From Gaiellasilicea sp963707575 (GTDB lineage Bacteria > Actinomycetota > Thermoleophilia > Gaiellales > Gaiellaceae): a stretch of 64,000 bases of DNA. Below are positions 30,673 to 39,645 of the stretch, piece by piece. The notes beneath the pieces are model-generated. The model was not told the origin of the DNA and did no database searches. It was given only the letters and a program-made list of their open reading frames with translations. The position numbers were made by a program, and so were the translations under genes. Positions within the stretch are counted from its first letter, which is position 1. Every line of letters starts with the position of its first letter. The stretch is from assembly GCA_963707575.1 (NCBI GenBank), contig OY970171.1, positions 992,001-1,056,000 of the forward strand, read 5' to 3'.

Positions 30673-31500
30673 CTAGCCGCGCGTGTTCACGTAGCTGACG
30701 CAGTCGCCCTGGTTCTTGAAGGCCGGGTCGTTGAACGTCGCCCAGCCCCCGTTCTTGCAGTCGTCCTTCGTCGCCGGCGTGCGGCCGAGCTCGAAGTCGT
30801 AGGTCGTGTCGTTGAACTGCACCCCGTCGGTCGCGACCGTGTAGCCGGGGTTGAACGTGCCGATGTTGACGCCGATCCCGATCACAACGGCGTCGGGGCA
30901 GATGGTCTGCAGCGTCGCCAGGTTGTAGAACGGCGCGCCGCCGGCGCCCGGCGCGAGGACGCACGTGCCGTCAGCAACGGCACGCGACGACCAGAACTGG
31001 CCCGCGTCGACATCCCACTGCTGCCAGATGGCGGGCACGATCACGCCGCCACCCACGATGCCACTCTGGTACGGCTCGAAGACGAGCGTCGTGAACCCGG
31101 CGCCGTCACCGACCGTGCCGTCCGCATCGATCTGGAGCTGGTACGAGGCGTCCGCGTGCGGAAGCTGCCCAACGGCCTGATACGTCCAGTAGGAGAGGTC
31201 GGTCACGTCCGCAAGCGGCGTGCCCGCGTGAGCGAACGTGAAGTAGTCGGCCTTGGCGGCCGTGGTCGCGTCGGTCGTGAGCTCGAGCGAGCCCGTGCCG
31301 AGGCCGGCGGGTGCGCCGTACTCCTCGGTGAACTCGTGGGCGCCACCAGGACGCGTGTCCACCTGCTGCCAGCTCGTGCTGTTCTGGGTGACGACGACCG
31401 TGGTCGGCGCCGCACTCGCGGCCAGAGCGGTGACGCTGACGGCGACAGCCGCGAGTGAGCCGAGCACGCCGAAGCGCACCCGCCGGTTGATCCTGTGCAT
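30673..31500 (-). CDS. Secreted protein with C-terminal CKNGGW...FKNQGDCVSYV motif
   Basis: 275 residues. A signal peptide (VRFGVLGSLAAVAVSVTALA) leads a beta-rich domain with regularly spaced aromatic strands (YWTYQAVGQLPHADASYQLQ). The last 30 residues carry a compact two-Cys motif: DDCKNGGW, then FKNQGDCVSYV. I recall this tail at the ends of diverse secreted proteins, but the function is unknown to me; it may be an attachment or sorting module. Flanked by its own terminator. Confidence 0.7.
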   Translation of the reverse strand: MHRINRRVRFGVLGSLAAVAVSVTALAASAAPTTVVVTQNSTSWQQVDTRPGGAHEFTEEYGAPAGLGTGSLELTTDATTAAKADYFTFAHAGTPLADVTDLSYWTYQAVGQLPHADASYQLQIDADGTVGDGAGFTTLVFEPYQSGIVGGGVIVPAIWQQWDVDAGQFWSSRAVADGTCVLAPGAGGAPFYNLATLQTICPDAVVIGIGVNIGTFNPGYTVATDGVQFNDTTYDFELGRTPATKDDCKNGGWATFNDPAFKNQGDCVSYVNTRG

Positions 31501-31557
31501 GAGACCCCTTCTATTCGATGTCTGGCGGCCCGTTACCGCCGGGTGGCGATCGTAGCG

Positions 31558-31941
31558 TCAGATCGAATCAATTGCTTGCGCGCGGGCGTTCAGCAGCTCG
31601 ATCGGCACCACCTCGAGCGCGCGGGCATGCGTGGCGCCGAGGACGACTGGCGGCGCGCAGCCGGCGTCGTCTGCCTCGAGCCAGCGCGACGCGCAGACGC
31701 ACCAGCGGTCACCCGGCTCGAGACCGGCGAAGCCCCACTCCGGCCGCGGCGTCGAGAGGTCGTTCCCGGCCAGGCGGCTGAACTCGAGAAAGGGCTCGGT
31801 CATCACCGCGCACACCGTGTGGCTGCCGGCGTCCTCCGGGCCGGTGGCACAGCAGCCGTCGCGGAAGAATCCCGTCAGCGGCGCGTTCGAGCATGGTTGC
31901 AGCGCCCCGCCGACGACGTTCATGTCCGGATCCCGGCTCAT
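31558..31941 (-). CDS. DUF2237 family protein
   Basis: 127 residues matching DUF2237 throughout: MNVVGGALQPCSNAPLTGFF, RDGCCATG, HTVCAVMTEPFLEFS, GNDLSTPRPEWGFAGL and GDRWCVCASRW. The five to seven conserved Cys suggest metal binding or a redox site, but the function is unknown. ATG 31941 is used; an ATG six codons later also fits. It is divergent from the ABC transporter, with 38 bp between the starts. Confidence 0.88.
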   Translation of the reverse strand: MSRDPDMNVVGGALQPCSNAPLTGFFRDGCCATGPEDAGSHTVCAVMTEPFLEFSRLAGNDLSTPRPEWGFAGLEPGDRWCVCASRWLEADDAGCAPPVVLGATHARALEVVPIELLNARAQAIDSI

Positions 31942-31979
31942 CGGCCGGGAGCCTAGCTTGCTCCGGTAGCTTGCCGAGG

Positions 31980-32948
31980 GTGTCGAGCACCGCCGCAGTC
32001 GAGACCAGAGGGCTGACCAAGCGCTACGGGGACGTCGTCGCCCTGGGCGGCGTCGACCTGAACGCCGAGGTCGGAAGCGTCTTCGGGCTGCTCGGGCCGA
32101 ACGGCGCGGGCAAGACGACCGCGGTCCGGATCCTGACCACGCTGCTCCAGCCGGACAGTGGCGAGGCGCGCGTCGCAGGCCTCGACGTTGTCCGCGACGC
32201 GGCCCGGGTCCGAGAGCGGATCGGGCTCGCCGGCCAGTACGCGGCCGTGGACGAGAACCTGACCGGCTTCGAGAACCTGGAGATGGTCGGCCGGCTCTAC
32301 CACCTCGGCGGCCGCGTCTCGCGCGACCGCGCGACCGAGCTGCTCGAGACCTTCGACCTGGCCGAGGCTGGCAAGCGGTTCGTACGCACGTATTCCGGCG
32401 GCATGCGGCGGCGGCTCGACCTCGCCGCTGCTCTCGTCGCGCGCCCACCGATCCTGTTCCTGGACGAGCCGACGACGGGCCTCGACCTGCGTAGCCGCAT
32501 CGCCCTCTGGGAGGCGATCGAGGCTCTCGTCGCGGAGGGCACGACCGTCCTCCTGACGACGCAGTACCTCGACGAGGCCGACCGCCTCGCCGACCGGATC
32601 GCGGTGATCGACCACGGGCTCGTGATCGCCGAGGGCACACCCGACGAGCTGAAGGCGCAGGTGGGAGGCGAGCGGCTCGAGATCCGCCTCGACGATCACG
32701 GCCGCGGCGAGGACGCCGTCGCCGCGCTCGCGGGGCTGACCTGTGGCACGCCGGCGCTCGAGAACGGTTCCGTCCTCGTCCAGTTGCGCGAGCGCAGCGG
32801 CGCCATCGCCGAATCGGTCCGGCGCCTCGACGACGCCGGGCTCGGGATCGAGGACATCGCTCTGCGCCGGCCGACCCTCGACGACGTCTTCCTGCAGCTG
32901 ACCGGTCACGCCACCGAGGACGGCGCCGAGGAGGTGCCGGACCGATGA
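31980..32948 (+). CDS. ABC transporter ATP-binding protein, DrrA-like
   Basis: 322 residues. Walker A GPNGAGKTT, signature YSGGMRRRLDLAAALV and Walker B ILFLDEPTTGLD are complete, and the C-terminal extension is of the DrrA (daunorubicin resistance) type, ending PTLDDVFLQLTGHATE. It energises export through the permease whose ATG overlaps its stop by 4 bp. GTG 31980 is preferred because the frame upstream overlaps DUF2237. Substrate unknown; this class exports hydrophobic antibiotics or lipids. Confidence 0.92.
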   Translation: MSSTAAVETRGLTKRYGDVVALGGVDLNAEVGSVFGLLGPNGAGKTTAVRILTTLLQPDSGEARVAGLDVVRDAARVRERIGLAGQYAAVDENLTGFENLEMVGRLYHLGGRVSRDRATELLETFDLAEAGKRFVRTYSGGMRRRLDLAAALVARPPILFLDEPTTGLDLRSRIALWEAIEALVAEGTTVLLTTQYLDEADRLADRIAVIDHGLVIAEGTPDELKAQVGGERLEIRLDDHGRGEDAVAALAGLTCGTPALENGSVLVQLRERSGAIAESVRRLDDAGLGIEDIALRRPTLDDVFLQLTGHATEDGAEEVPDR

Positions 32949-33718
32949 GCTCCGTCAATCACGAGATCTCGGACATGCTCGTGCTGGCCAAGCGCAGCGT
33001 CCTGCGGATCCCGCGCCAGCCCGACCTGCTGGTCGGCTTCACGATCCAGCCGGTCATGTTCGTGCTGCTCTTCGTCTATGTCTTCGGCGGCGCGATCCAG
33101 ACGCCCGGCCTCGACTACGTCGACTTCCTGATCCCGGGGATCATCGTCCAGTCGATGGTGTTCGGCGGGTTCGTCACCGCGCTCGGGCTCGCCGAGGACC
33201 TGAAGAAGGGTCTGATGGACCGCTTCCGCTCGCTGCCGATGTCGCGCTCGGCCGTCCTGACGGGCCGCACGCTCGCCGACGTCAGCACGAACATCGTGCA
33301 GCTCGTCGTCATGCTCGCGGTCGGGCTAGCGGTGGGGTTCCGCTTCTCGACGAGCTTCCTCGAGGTCGTGGCGGGAATCCTGCTGCTACTCCTGATCGGC
33401 TACGCGTTCTCGTGGGTGTTCGCCTTCCTCGGCCTGGCCGCCTCGTCGCCGGAGGCCTCGAACGCCTACGGCTTCACCATCCTCTTCCCGGTCACGTTCC
33501 TCTCCTCCGCGTTCGTGCCGGTGGAGTCGATGCCGAGCTGGCTGCAGCCGGTGGCCGAGAACAACCCCTTCACGACGATGGTCGACGCGGTCCGCGCGCT
33601 CTTCGTGGGGACACCGGCGGGCAGCGACATCTGGCTGGCGATCGTCTGGTCGATCGTGATCGCCGTCGTCTTCGGGACGCTGGCGATCTGGCGCTACCGC
33701 CGCGTCATCACCCGCTGA
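32945..33718 (+). CDS. ABC-2 type permease, DrrB-like
   Basis: 257 residues, six hydrophobic segments. The ABC-2 signature is readable around LGLAEDLKKGLMDRFRSLPM and in AFVPVESMPSWLQPVAENNP. Together with the DrrA-like ATPase it forms an exporter. ATG overlaps the ATPase stop (ATGA). Its 3' end overlaps the convergent formate dehydrogenase by 11 bp. Confidence 0.92.
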   Translation: MSSVNHEISDMLVLAKRSVLRIPRQPDLLVGFTIQPVMFVLLFVYVFGGAIQTPGLDYVDFLIPGIIVQSMVFGGFVTALGLAEDLKKGLMDRFRSLPMSRSAVLTGRTLADVSTNIVQLVVMLAVGLAVGFRFSTSFLEVVAGILLLLLIGYAFSWVFAFLGLAASSPEASNAYGFTILFPVTFLSSAFVPVESMPSWLQPVAENNPFTTMVDAVRALFVGTPAGSDIWLAIVWSIVIAVVFGTLAIWRYRRVITR

Positions 33719-34907
33719 AGCGCGCCGCCTCGTCCGACCCGCCCGTCGCGTCGCCCGGGCTGTACGCGTGCGCGCCTGCACCGGCGAGCCGGCCGCCGTC
33801 GACGATCAGGTACTCCTCGCGGATCGGGCGGCCGTCGAACCAGCACTCGAGGATCTCGCGGGCACCGGCGGCGTAGCGGGCCTGCGCCGAGAGGCTCGTC
33901 CCGGAGACGTGCGGCGTCATCCCGTGGTGCGGCATCGCGCGCCAGGGATGGTCCTGCGGGGCTGGCTGCGGGAACCAGACGTCGCCGGCGTACCCGGCCA
34001 GCCGGCCGGACTCGCACGCTCGCGCGACGGCGTCCCGATCGCAGATCTTCCCGCGCGCGGTGTTGACGAGGAACGCGCCGCGCTTCATCCGCGCGATCAG
34101 CTCCTCGTCGAAGAGGTGCTCGGTCTCCGGATGCAGAGGAGCGTTGATCGTGACGACGTCGCACACCTCGACGAGCGACTCCACCGTCGGGTGAAACGTG
34201 ACGCCCAGCTCCTCCTCCACCCCGGGCGCGAGCCGGTGCCGGTCGGTGTAATGCAGGCCGACCTCGAACGGCTTCAGCCGGCGCAGCACCGCCGACCCGA
34301 TCCTTCCGGCCGCCACGGTGCCTACCTGCATTCCCTCCAGGTCGTAGGAGCGCGCCGCGCAGTCGGCGATGTTCCAGCCGCCGTCCAGCACGACCTGATG
34401 GGATGGGATGTAGTTGCGCACGAGGCCGAGGATCAGCATCACCACGTGCTCGGCGACGCTGATGCTGTTGGAGTAGGTGACCTCGGCCACCGTGATCCCC
34501 CGCTCGATGGCCGCCGCCAGGTCGACGTGGTCGGAGCCGATCCCGGCGGTCAGCGCCAGCTTCAGGTTGGGCGCGGCTGCGATGCGCTCCGCGGTCAGGT
34601 AGGCGGGCCAGAAGGGCTGCGAGATGACCACATCGGCCTCCGGGAGCTCACGCTCGAAGACCGAGTCGGGACCATCCTTGTCGGCTGTGACGACGAGACG
34701 GTGCCCCCTCCCCTCCACGAACGACCGCAGTCCCAGCTCCCCCGACACGCAGCCGAGCAGCTCCCCCGGTGTGAAGTCGATCCCCTCCGGCGTCGGTGTC
34801 GTCTGGCCGTCGAAGTAGCGCTCGATCGACGGCACGTCGTCCCGCGCGTACGCAGGCGGGTAGCCGTCCACGGGATCGTCGTAGAGCACGCAGAGGATTG
34901 TCGCCAT
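33708..34907 (-). CDS. fdh: NAD-dependent formate dehydrogenase
   Basis: 399 residues, very close to the metal-free formate dehydrogenase of methylotrophs: CVLYDDPVDGYPPAYARDD, DVVISQPFWPAYLT, AGIGSDHVDLAAAIERG, TVAEVTYSNSISVAEHVVML, YTDRHRLAPG and TPHVSGTSLSAQARYAAGAR. It oxidises formate to CO2 with NAD+; the Asp in YTDRHR fits NAD over NADP. It may dispose of formate or give NADH from C1 compounds. It has its own upstream region with two palindromes (34930-34996). Confidence 0.95.
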   Translation of the reverse strand: MATILCVLYDDPVDGYPPAYARDDVPSIERYFDGQTTPTPEGIDFTPGELLGCVSGELGLRSFVEGRGHRLVVTADKDGPDSVFERELPEADVVISQPFWPAYLTAERIAAAPNLKLALTAGIGSDHVDLAAAIERGITVAEVTYSNSISVAEHVVMLILGLVRNYIPSHQVVLDGGWNIADCAARSYDLEGMQVGTVAAGRIGSAVLRRLKPFEVGLHYTDRHRLAPGVEEELGVTFHPTVESLVEVCDVVTINAPLHPETEHLFDEELIARMKRGAFLVNTARGKICDRDAVARACESGRLAGYAGDVWFPQPAPQDHPWRAMPHHGMTPHVSGTSLSAQARYAAGAREILECWFDGRPIREEYLIVDGGRLAGAGAHAYSPGDATGGSDEAARFSG

Positions 34908-34929
34908 GGCCGGTTCACCCTACTGCAGC

Positions 34930-34996
34930 GAGCATGGGCAAAGCCCGTGCTCGCGCCCGGTCAAGAGCTGCGTGGGCATGGGCTAGCCATGCCCAC
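34930..34996. repeat. Two adjacent palindromes in the fdh-tag divergent region
   Basis: GAGCATGGGC / GCCCGTGCTC (34930-34952, 3-base loop, one wobble) and GTGGGCATGG / CCATGCCCAC (34972-34996, 5-base loop, perfect) share the core GCATGGGC or its shifted form. They lie between two divergent genes, where terminators are not needed, so they look like REP-type palindromic repeats or regulatory dyads. Confidence 0.5.
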
Positions 34997-35074
34997 GGCA
35001 AGCTCCTGAAGGGGCCGCGTCGCGTCCCCGACCAGCGCTTTGATCGGCGATCTTGCTGCAGTTAGCGTTCGTCT

Positions 35075-35641
35075 ATGCCGACGCGTTGTGGCTGGGTGCC
35101 CGAGGACGATCCGTTGTACGTCGCCTACCACGACGACGAGTGGGGCGTGCCGGTGCAGGACGAGCGCCGGCTCTTCGAGCTGCTGATGCTCGAGGGCGCC
35201 CAAGCCGGGCTTTCGTGGGCGACGATCCTGCGCAAGCGCGAGGGCTACCGGCAGGCGTTCGCGGGCTGGGACATCGACGCGATCTCCCGCTTCGGCGAGC
35301 GCGACGTCGGGCGTCTTCTCGGGGACACAGGCATCGTCCGCCATCGCGGCAAGATCGAGGCGGTGATCGGGAACGCCCGCGCGACGCTGGCCCTCGACCG
35401 GCCGCTCTCGGAGCTCCTCTGGTCGTTCGTCGACGGCACGACACGCGTGAACGCCTGGCGCACCGCGGCCGAGATCCCTGCGCAGACGCCCGCGTCGCAG
35501 GCGCTGAGCAAGGAGCTGAAGCGTCGCGGCTTCCGGTTCACCGGGCCGACGACCTGCTACGCCTTCATGCAGGCGGCCGGGCTCGTGAACGACCACGTCA
35601 CGGACTGCTTCCGCTACGCCGCTTCGCAGCAGCCGGAGTGA
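35075..35641 (+). CDS. tag: DNA-3-methyladenine glycosylase I
   Basis: 188 residues, close to E. coli Tag over its whole length. It excises 3-methyladenine from alkylated DNA. The zinc site is formed by Cys in TRCGW, His in YHDDEWG, and His and Cys in NDHVTDCF; all are present. Other conserved stretches are LEGAQAGLSWATILRKRE and RHRGKIEAVIGNARA. Divergent from fdh. Confidence 0.95.
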   Translation: MPTRCGWVPEDDPLYVAYHDDEWGVPVQDERRLFELLMLEGAQAGLSWATILRKREGYRQAFAGWDIDAISRFGERDVGRLLGDTGIVRHRGKIEAVIGNARATLALDRPLSELLWSFVDGTTRVNAWRTAAEIPAQTPASQALSKELKRRGFRFTGPTTCYAFMQAAGLVNDHVTDCFRYAASQQPE

Positions 35642-35670
35642 GATCTGCGCCGTCCGGGCACGCCAGTGTC

Positions 35671-36501
35671 GTGAGCAGTACCGAATCGATTGCCGCCAAG
35701 GGCCGCCGGGCGGGCCAGAGCCCCTGGGTCGAGCGACTCGGCCGCGCGGGCCTCGTCGCCAAGGGTGTCCTCTATGCCGTGATCGGGATCCTGGCGATCA
35801 AGGTCGCCGTCGGAGCGCGGGGCGAGGACCCGAACAAGGACGGCGCCCTGCGGGCGATCGCAGCGCAGCCGCTCGGGAAGCTCCTGCTCACGATCCTCGC
35901 GCTCGGGCTCGCCGGGTACGCGGCGTGGCGGCTGGCGCAGGGACTGCTCGACCGGGACGCCGAGGGCGAGCGGGCGAAGGCACTCGCGAAGCGTGCCGGC
36001 AACGTCGCCAAGGGCGCCTGGTACGGCGGCCTCTGCGTGCTCACGGTGCTGAAGATCGTCGGCGCGGAGAGCGAGAGCGGCGGCGGCGCGCAGGAGGACC
36101 AGGCCACCGCGGGCGTGCTCGGGCTGCCGTTCGGCCGCTATCTGGTCTTCGCGGCCGCTGCGGGATTCCTCGGCGCCGCGATCTTCAACGGCTACCGCGC
36201 CGTGACGTGCAACTTCCGCAAGAAGCTCGAGACGGAGAAGATGACCGAGGCCGAGGAGACGGCGGCGACCGGCGTCGGCGTCGTCGGACACCTCGCCCGG
36301 TTCGTCGTCTTCGGGCTGATCGGCGCGTTCCTCGCGAAGGCCGCGTGGGAGTTCGACCCGCAGGAGGCGGCGGGGCTCGACGCAGCGTTGTACGAGGTCG
36401 CGCGCCAGCCCTACGGCGGCTTCCTGCTCGGCTCGCTCGCGGTCGGCCTGATCGCCTACGCGGTCTACTGCTTCGTGCAGGCGCGCTACCGCGACGTCTA
36501 G
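35671..36501 (+). CDS. DUF1206 membrane protein
   Basis: 276 residues built from three similar two-helix units starting GRAGLVAKGVLYAVIGILAI, GNVAKGAWYGGLCVLTVLKI and GVGVVGHLARFVVFGLIGAF, the DUF1206 repeat. Six membrane helices expected; function unknown. GTG 35671 is 30 bp after the tag stop, and the unit probably continues from tag. The unit internally repeats a Gly-rich first helix, consistent with a pore or scaffold. Confidence 0.85.
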   Translation: MSSTESIAAKGRRAGQSPWVERLGRAGLVAKGVLYAVIGILAIKVAVGARGEDPNKDGALRAIAAQPLGKLLLTILALGLAGYAAWRLAQGLLDRDAEGERAKALAKRAGNVAKGAWYGGLCVLTVLKIVGAESESGGGAQEDQATAGVLGLPFGRYLVFAAAAGFLGAAIFNGYRAVTCNFRKKLETEKMTEAEETAATGVGVVGHLARFVVFGLIGAFLAKAAWEFDPQEAAGLDAALYEVARQPYGGFLLGSLAVGLIAYAVYCFVQARYRDV

Positions 36502-36511
36502 ATTCGCCGCT

Positions 36512-37558
36512 GTGGAGAGCCGCACGATCCCCTGGAGCTGGTACTCCGACCCCGCCGTGCTGCAGCTGGAGCGCGAGCGGGTCTTCAGTTGCACCTGGCA
36601 GTACGCCGGCCGGACCGACCAGGTTGCCGAGCCGGGCTCGTTCTGCACGGCCGACGCGGGCGGAGTCCCAGTCGTCGTCGTGCGCGACAAAGAGGGAGAG
36701 CTGCGCGCCTTCCTGAACGTCTGCCGCCACCGCGGCTCGCTCGTATGCGAGGGCGAAGGCCGGCGCGAGACGCTCCAGTGCCCGTACCACGCCTGGACGT
36801 ACGGGCTGGACGGAACGCTGCGCTCGGCGCCGCGCGCCGACCGCGACCCGGACTTCGACCGGGATGCTCTCGGGCTCGTGCGCCTCCCGGTCGACACGTG
36901 GGGCCCGTTCGTCTTCGTCAACCCGGATCCCGACGCCGCGCCGCTCGCGGACACGCTGGGTGAGCTCCCGGAGCTCGTCTCCGACGCCGGCCTCGACGTC
37001 GACACGCTCCGGTTCCATCACCGCGCGAGCTCCGAGTACGAGGCGAACTGGAAGGTGTGCGCCGAGAACTTCCTCGAGTGCTACCACTGCCAGGTCGCAC
37101 ATCCATCCTTCTCGAAGGTGGTGGACGTGTCGGAGGACGCCTACCGGCTGGAGGAGAGCCGCTGGTTCTCCAGCCAGTACGGGCCTGTCAAGGATCGCTG
37201 GCAAGGCGCATTCGACCCCACTGGCGAGGTGGCGCGCGGGCAGTTCCACTTCCTCTGGCCGAACCTGACGATCAACGTCATGCCGGGCCACGCGAATCTC
37301 TCGATCGGCCCGATCGTGCCGCTCGCACCCGAGCGGACCGGGCGCTTCCTCGACTACTTCGTCGGGCCCGACGTCGACGAGGCGTGGACGCGCGAGATGC
37401 TCGAGTTCGACGCGCAGGTCGGCGCCGAGGACACCGTGCTCGTGGAGCGCGTGCAGCGGGGGATGCGGGCGGGCGGGCTCGAGCACGGCCACCTGCTCGT
37501 CGAATCCGAACGGCTGATCGCCCACTTCCAGCGGCTGCTCGTCGACGCGCTCTCGTAG
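36512..37558 (+). CDS. Rieske non-heme iron oxygenase, alpha subunit
   Basis: 348 residues. The Rieske cluster ligands are CRHRGS and CPYHAW (C-x-H ... C-x2-H); the mononuclear iron motif is ENFLECYHCQVAHP, giving the bridging acid and two His. Members hydroxylate or demethylate aromatic and quaternary amine substrates with partner reductases; no reductase or ferredoxin gene is adjacent. GTG start 10 bp after the DUF1206 gene; the MMPL gene follows after 2 bp. Substrate unknown. Confidence 0.9.
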   Translation: MESRTIPWSWYSDPAVLQLERERVFSCTWQYAGRTDQVAEPGSFCTADAGGVPVVVVRDKEGELRAFLNVCRHRGSLVCEGEGRRETLQCPYHAWTYGLDGTLRSAPRADRDPDFDRDALGLVRLPVDTWGPFVFVNPDPDAAPLADTLGELPELVSDAGLDVDTLRFHHRASSEYEANWKVCAENFLECYHCQVAHPSFSKVVDVSEDAYRLEESRWFSSQYGPVKDRWQGAFDPTGEVARGQFHFLWPNLTINVMPGHANLSIGPIVPLAPERTGRFLDYFVGPDVDEAWTREMLEFDAQVGAEDTVLVERVQRGMRAGGLEHGHLLVESERLIAHFQRLLVDALS

Positions 37559-37560
37559 AC

Positions 37561-39600
37561 GTGCTGGCCGGGTTCACGACCGGCACGAGGGGCCGTTGGG
37601 TCGTCGTGGCGGCCTGGCTGGTCGCGGCGGTGGCGCTGGGGCCGCTCCAACCACGGCTCCAGGAGTCGACGGTGAACGACCCCGCTTCGTTCCTGCCCGG
37701 GAGCTCCGAGTCGCGCGAGCTCCTCGACATCGTCGAGGACCGGTTCACAGCGGGGCGCGTCACGCCGGCGCTCGTAGTGTGGCAGCGCGAGGACGGCCTC
37801 ACAGCCGCCGACCGTGCGCGGATCGGCGAGTTCGTCGCCGCCGTTCGCGCGGCGGACCTGCCGGAGACGCTAGCGCCGGGGGAGCCCAAGCTCGCTCCGG
37901 ACGGCCGCACCGCAGTCGCGGCGGTGCCGGTCACCGCGCAGACGACGGAGGGACTGGAGCTCGTCGTCGAGCGGCTGCGCGAGCTCGAGCCGTCCGGAGA
38001 GGGACTCGACCGCTGGGTGACCGGGCCGGCCGGGATCTCGGTCGACGCCGTCGCCGTCTTCGAGCAGATCGACGTCACGTTGCTCGCCGTCACGTCCGCA
38101 CTGATCCTCGCCCTCCTGCTGCTCCTCTATCGCTCACCGGTGATCGCATTCGTGCCGCTCGTCGTCGTCGCCTTCGCCTACGTCGTCGCCGCGGCGCTCG
38201 TGTACGGGCTCGTGGAGATCGGTGCGATCTCCGTGAACGGTCAGGTGACGGGAATCCTGATCATCCTCATGTTCGGCGCCGGCACCGACTACTGCCTGCT
38301 GCTCGTCTCCCGCGCCCGCGAGGAGCTGCGCGTGCAGGAGCGGGCGGGACCGGCCATCGCAGCGGCGGCACGCGAGAGCACGCCCGCGATCCTCTCCAGT
38401 GGCGGCACCGTCGTCGCGGCGATGCTCGTGCTGCTCGTCGCGGATCTGGAGTCGACGGCGGCACTCGGCCCCGTGCTCGCGCTCGGCGTCGCCGTCACCG
38501 TCCTCGCGGGTCTGACCCTGCTCCCTGCGCTGCTGGCGATCCTCGGCCGTCGCTCCTTCTGGCCCGCCGTCCCGCACGTCGACGCCGGCGAGCACGCCCC
38601 GACGGGCATCTGGACACGAGTCGGCCGCACCGTCGCCGCTCGGCCCACCCTCGTCGCGGCCACGACGACCGCCGCTCTCGCTCTCGCAGCCCTGGGCAAT
38701 CTCGTCGACCTACCCGGGCTGAGCTTCGGCGGCAGCTTCCGTGGCGAGGTCGAGGCGGTGGACGGCCAGGCGGCTCTTGCCGGTTCGTTCCCCGCGGGCG
38801 AGGGAGCGACGACGGACGCCATCGTGTCGAAGGACCGCGCGAGCGCCGTCGAGGCTGCCCTCCACGGTGCGCCGCTCGTCGCAGCGGTTCGCCGCGGGGA
38901 CGAGAGCGACGACGGCGAGCTCATGCGGCTCGCCGTGACGCTCAACCGGGATCCGTACTCGGACGAGGCGGTCGCAGCGATCGAGGGCATCCGCGACGCG
39001 GTGCGCGGCGCAGATCCCGACGGCCTCATTGGAGGGCCGACGGCGGAGGAGACGGACACGCGCGCCGCCGCACGCCGCGACGCGTCGCTGATCGTGCCGC
39101 TGACGCTGCTCGCGATCCTGGCCATCCTCGTCGCGCTCCTGCGGGCCGTCGTCGCGCCGCTCTACCTCGTCGCTAGCGTCGTGCTCTCCTTCGCCGCCAC
39201 GCTCGGGCTCGCCCTGCTCGCCTTCCGCTACGTCTTCGACTCGCCGGGCAGCGACGCGACCCTCCCGACACTCGTGTTCCTCTTCACAGTCGCGCTCGGC
39301 GTCGACTACAACATCTTCCTGATGGCGCGGGTGCGCACGGAGGCGCGCGTCCGCGGCTCCCGTGCGGGCGTCGTCGCCGGCCTCGAGCGCACGGGAGCCG
39401 TGATCACGAGCGCCGGGCTGATCCTGGCCGGCACGTTCCTCGTCCTCACGCTGCTGCCGCTGGAGCAGCTCTTCCAGCTCGGCCTGGCAGTCGCGCTCGG
39501 CGTCCTGATCGACACGTTCGTCGTGCGGAGCCTGCTCGTCCCCGCCGTCGCGTTCCTCCTCGGCGAGCGCTCGTGGTGGCCCTCGCGGTTGCACCGCTGA
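37561..39600 (+). CDS. MMPL family RND-type transporter
   Basis: 679 residues. Two MMPL repeats carry the proton-relay pairs in FGAGTDYCLLLVSRA and VALGVDYNIFLMARV. The GTG start is 2 bp after the oxygenase stop, so the two may be co-expressed, for example to modify and export one compound; that link is inferred. Substrate unknown. Confidence 0.88.
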   Translation: MLAGFTTGTRGRWVVVAAWLVAAVALGPLQPRLQESTVNDPASFLPGSSESRELLDIVEDRFTAGRVTPALVVWQREDGLTAADRARIGEFVAAVRAADLPETLAPGEPKLAPDGRTAVAAVPVTAQTTEGLELVVERLRELEPSGEGLDRWVTGPAGISVDAVAVFEQIDVTLLAVTSALILALLLLLYRSPVIAFVPLVVVAFAYVVAAALVYGLVEIGAISVNGQVTGILIILMFGAGTDYCLLLVSRAREELRVQERAGPAIAAAARESTPAILSSGGTVVAAMLVLLVADLESTAALGPVLALGVAVTVLAGLTLLPALLAILGRRSFWPAVPHVDAGEHAPTGIWTRVGRTVAARPTLVAATTTAALALAALGNLVDLPGLSFGGSFRGEVEAVDGQAALAGSFPAGEGATTDAIVSKDRASAVEAALHGAPLVAAVRRGDESDDGELMRLAVTLNRDPYSDEAVAAIEGIRDAVRGADPDGLIGGPTAEETDTRAAARRDASLIVPLTLLAILAILVALLRAVVAPLYLVASVVLSFAATLGLALLAFRYVFDSPGSDATLPTLVFLFTVALGVDYNIFLMARVRTEARVRGSRAGVVAGLERTGAVITSAGLILAGTFLVLTLLPLEQLFQLGLAVALGVLIDTFVVRSLLVPAVAFLLGERSWWPSRLHR

Positions 39601-39620
39601 GAGCTGCACGCTTCCCGTCG

Positions 39621-39638
39621 GGTGAACTTCTGGTAAAC
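39621..39638. promoter_or_regulatory. PHO-box-like direct repeat before DUF47-pit
   Basis: GGTGAAC (39621) and GGTAAAC (39632) are spaced 11 bp, the PhoP-box design of Streptomyces read on the opposite strand (GTTCACC). The box ends 7 bp before the GTG of the DUF47 gene. Two units only, so somewhat weaker than the boxes at 43389 and 48825. Confidence 0.5.
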
Positions 39639-39645
39639 AGCCCCG

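Noticed and set aside
33708..33718. Frameshift or fusion between the DrrB permease and formate dehydrogenase
   Set aside because: Both ends are normal stop codons; the 11-bp overlap is a convergent overlap common in this window.
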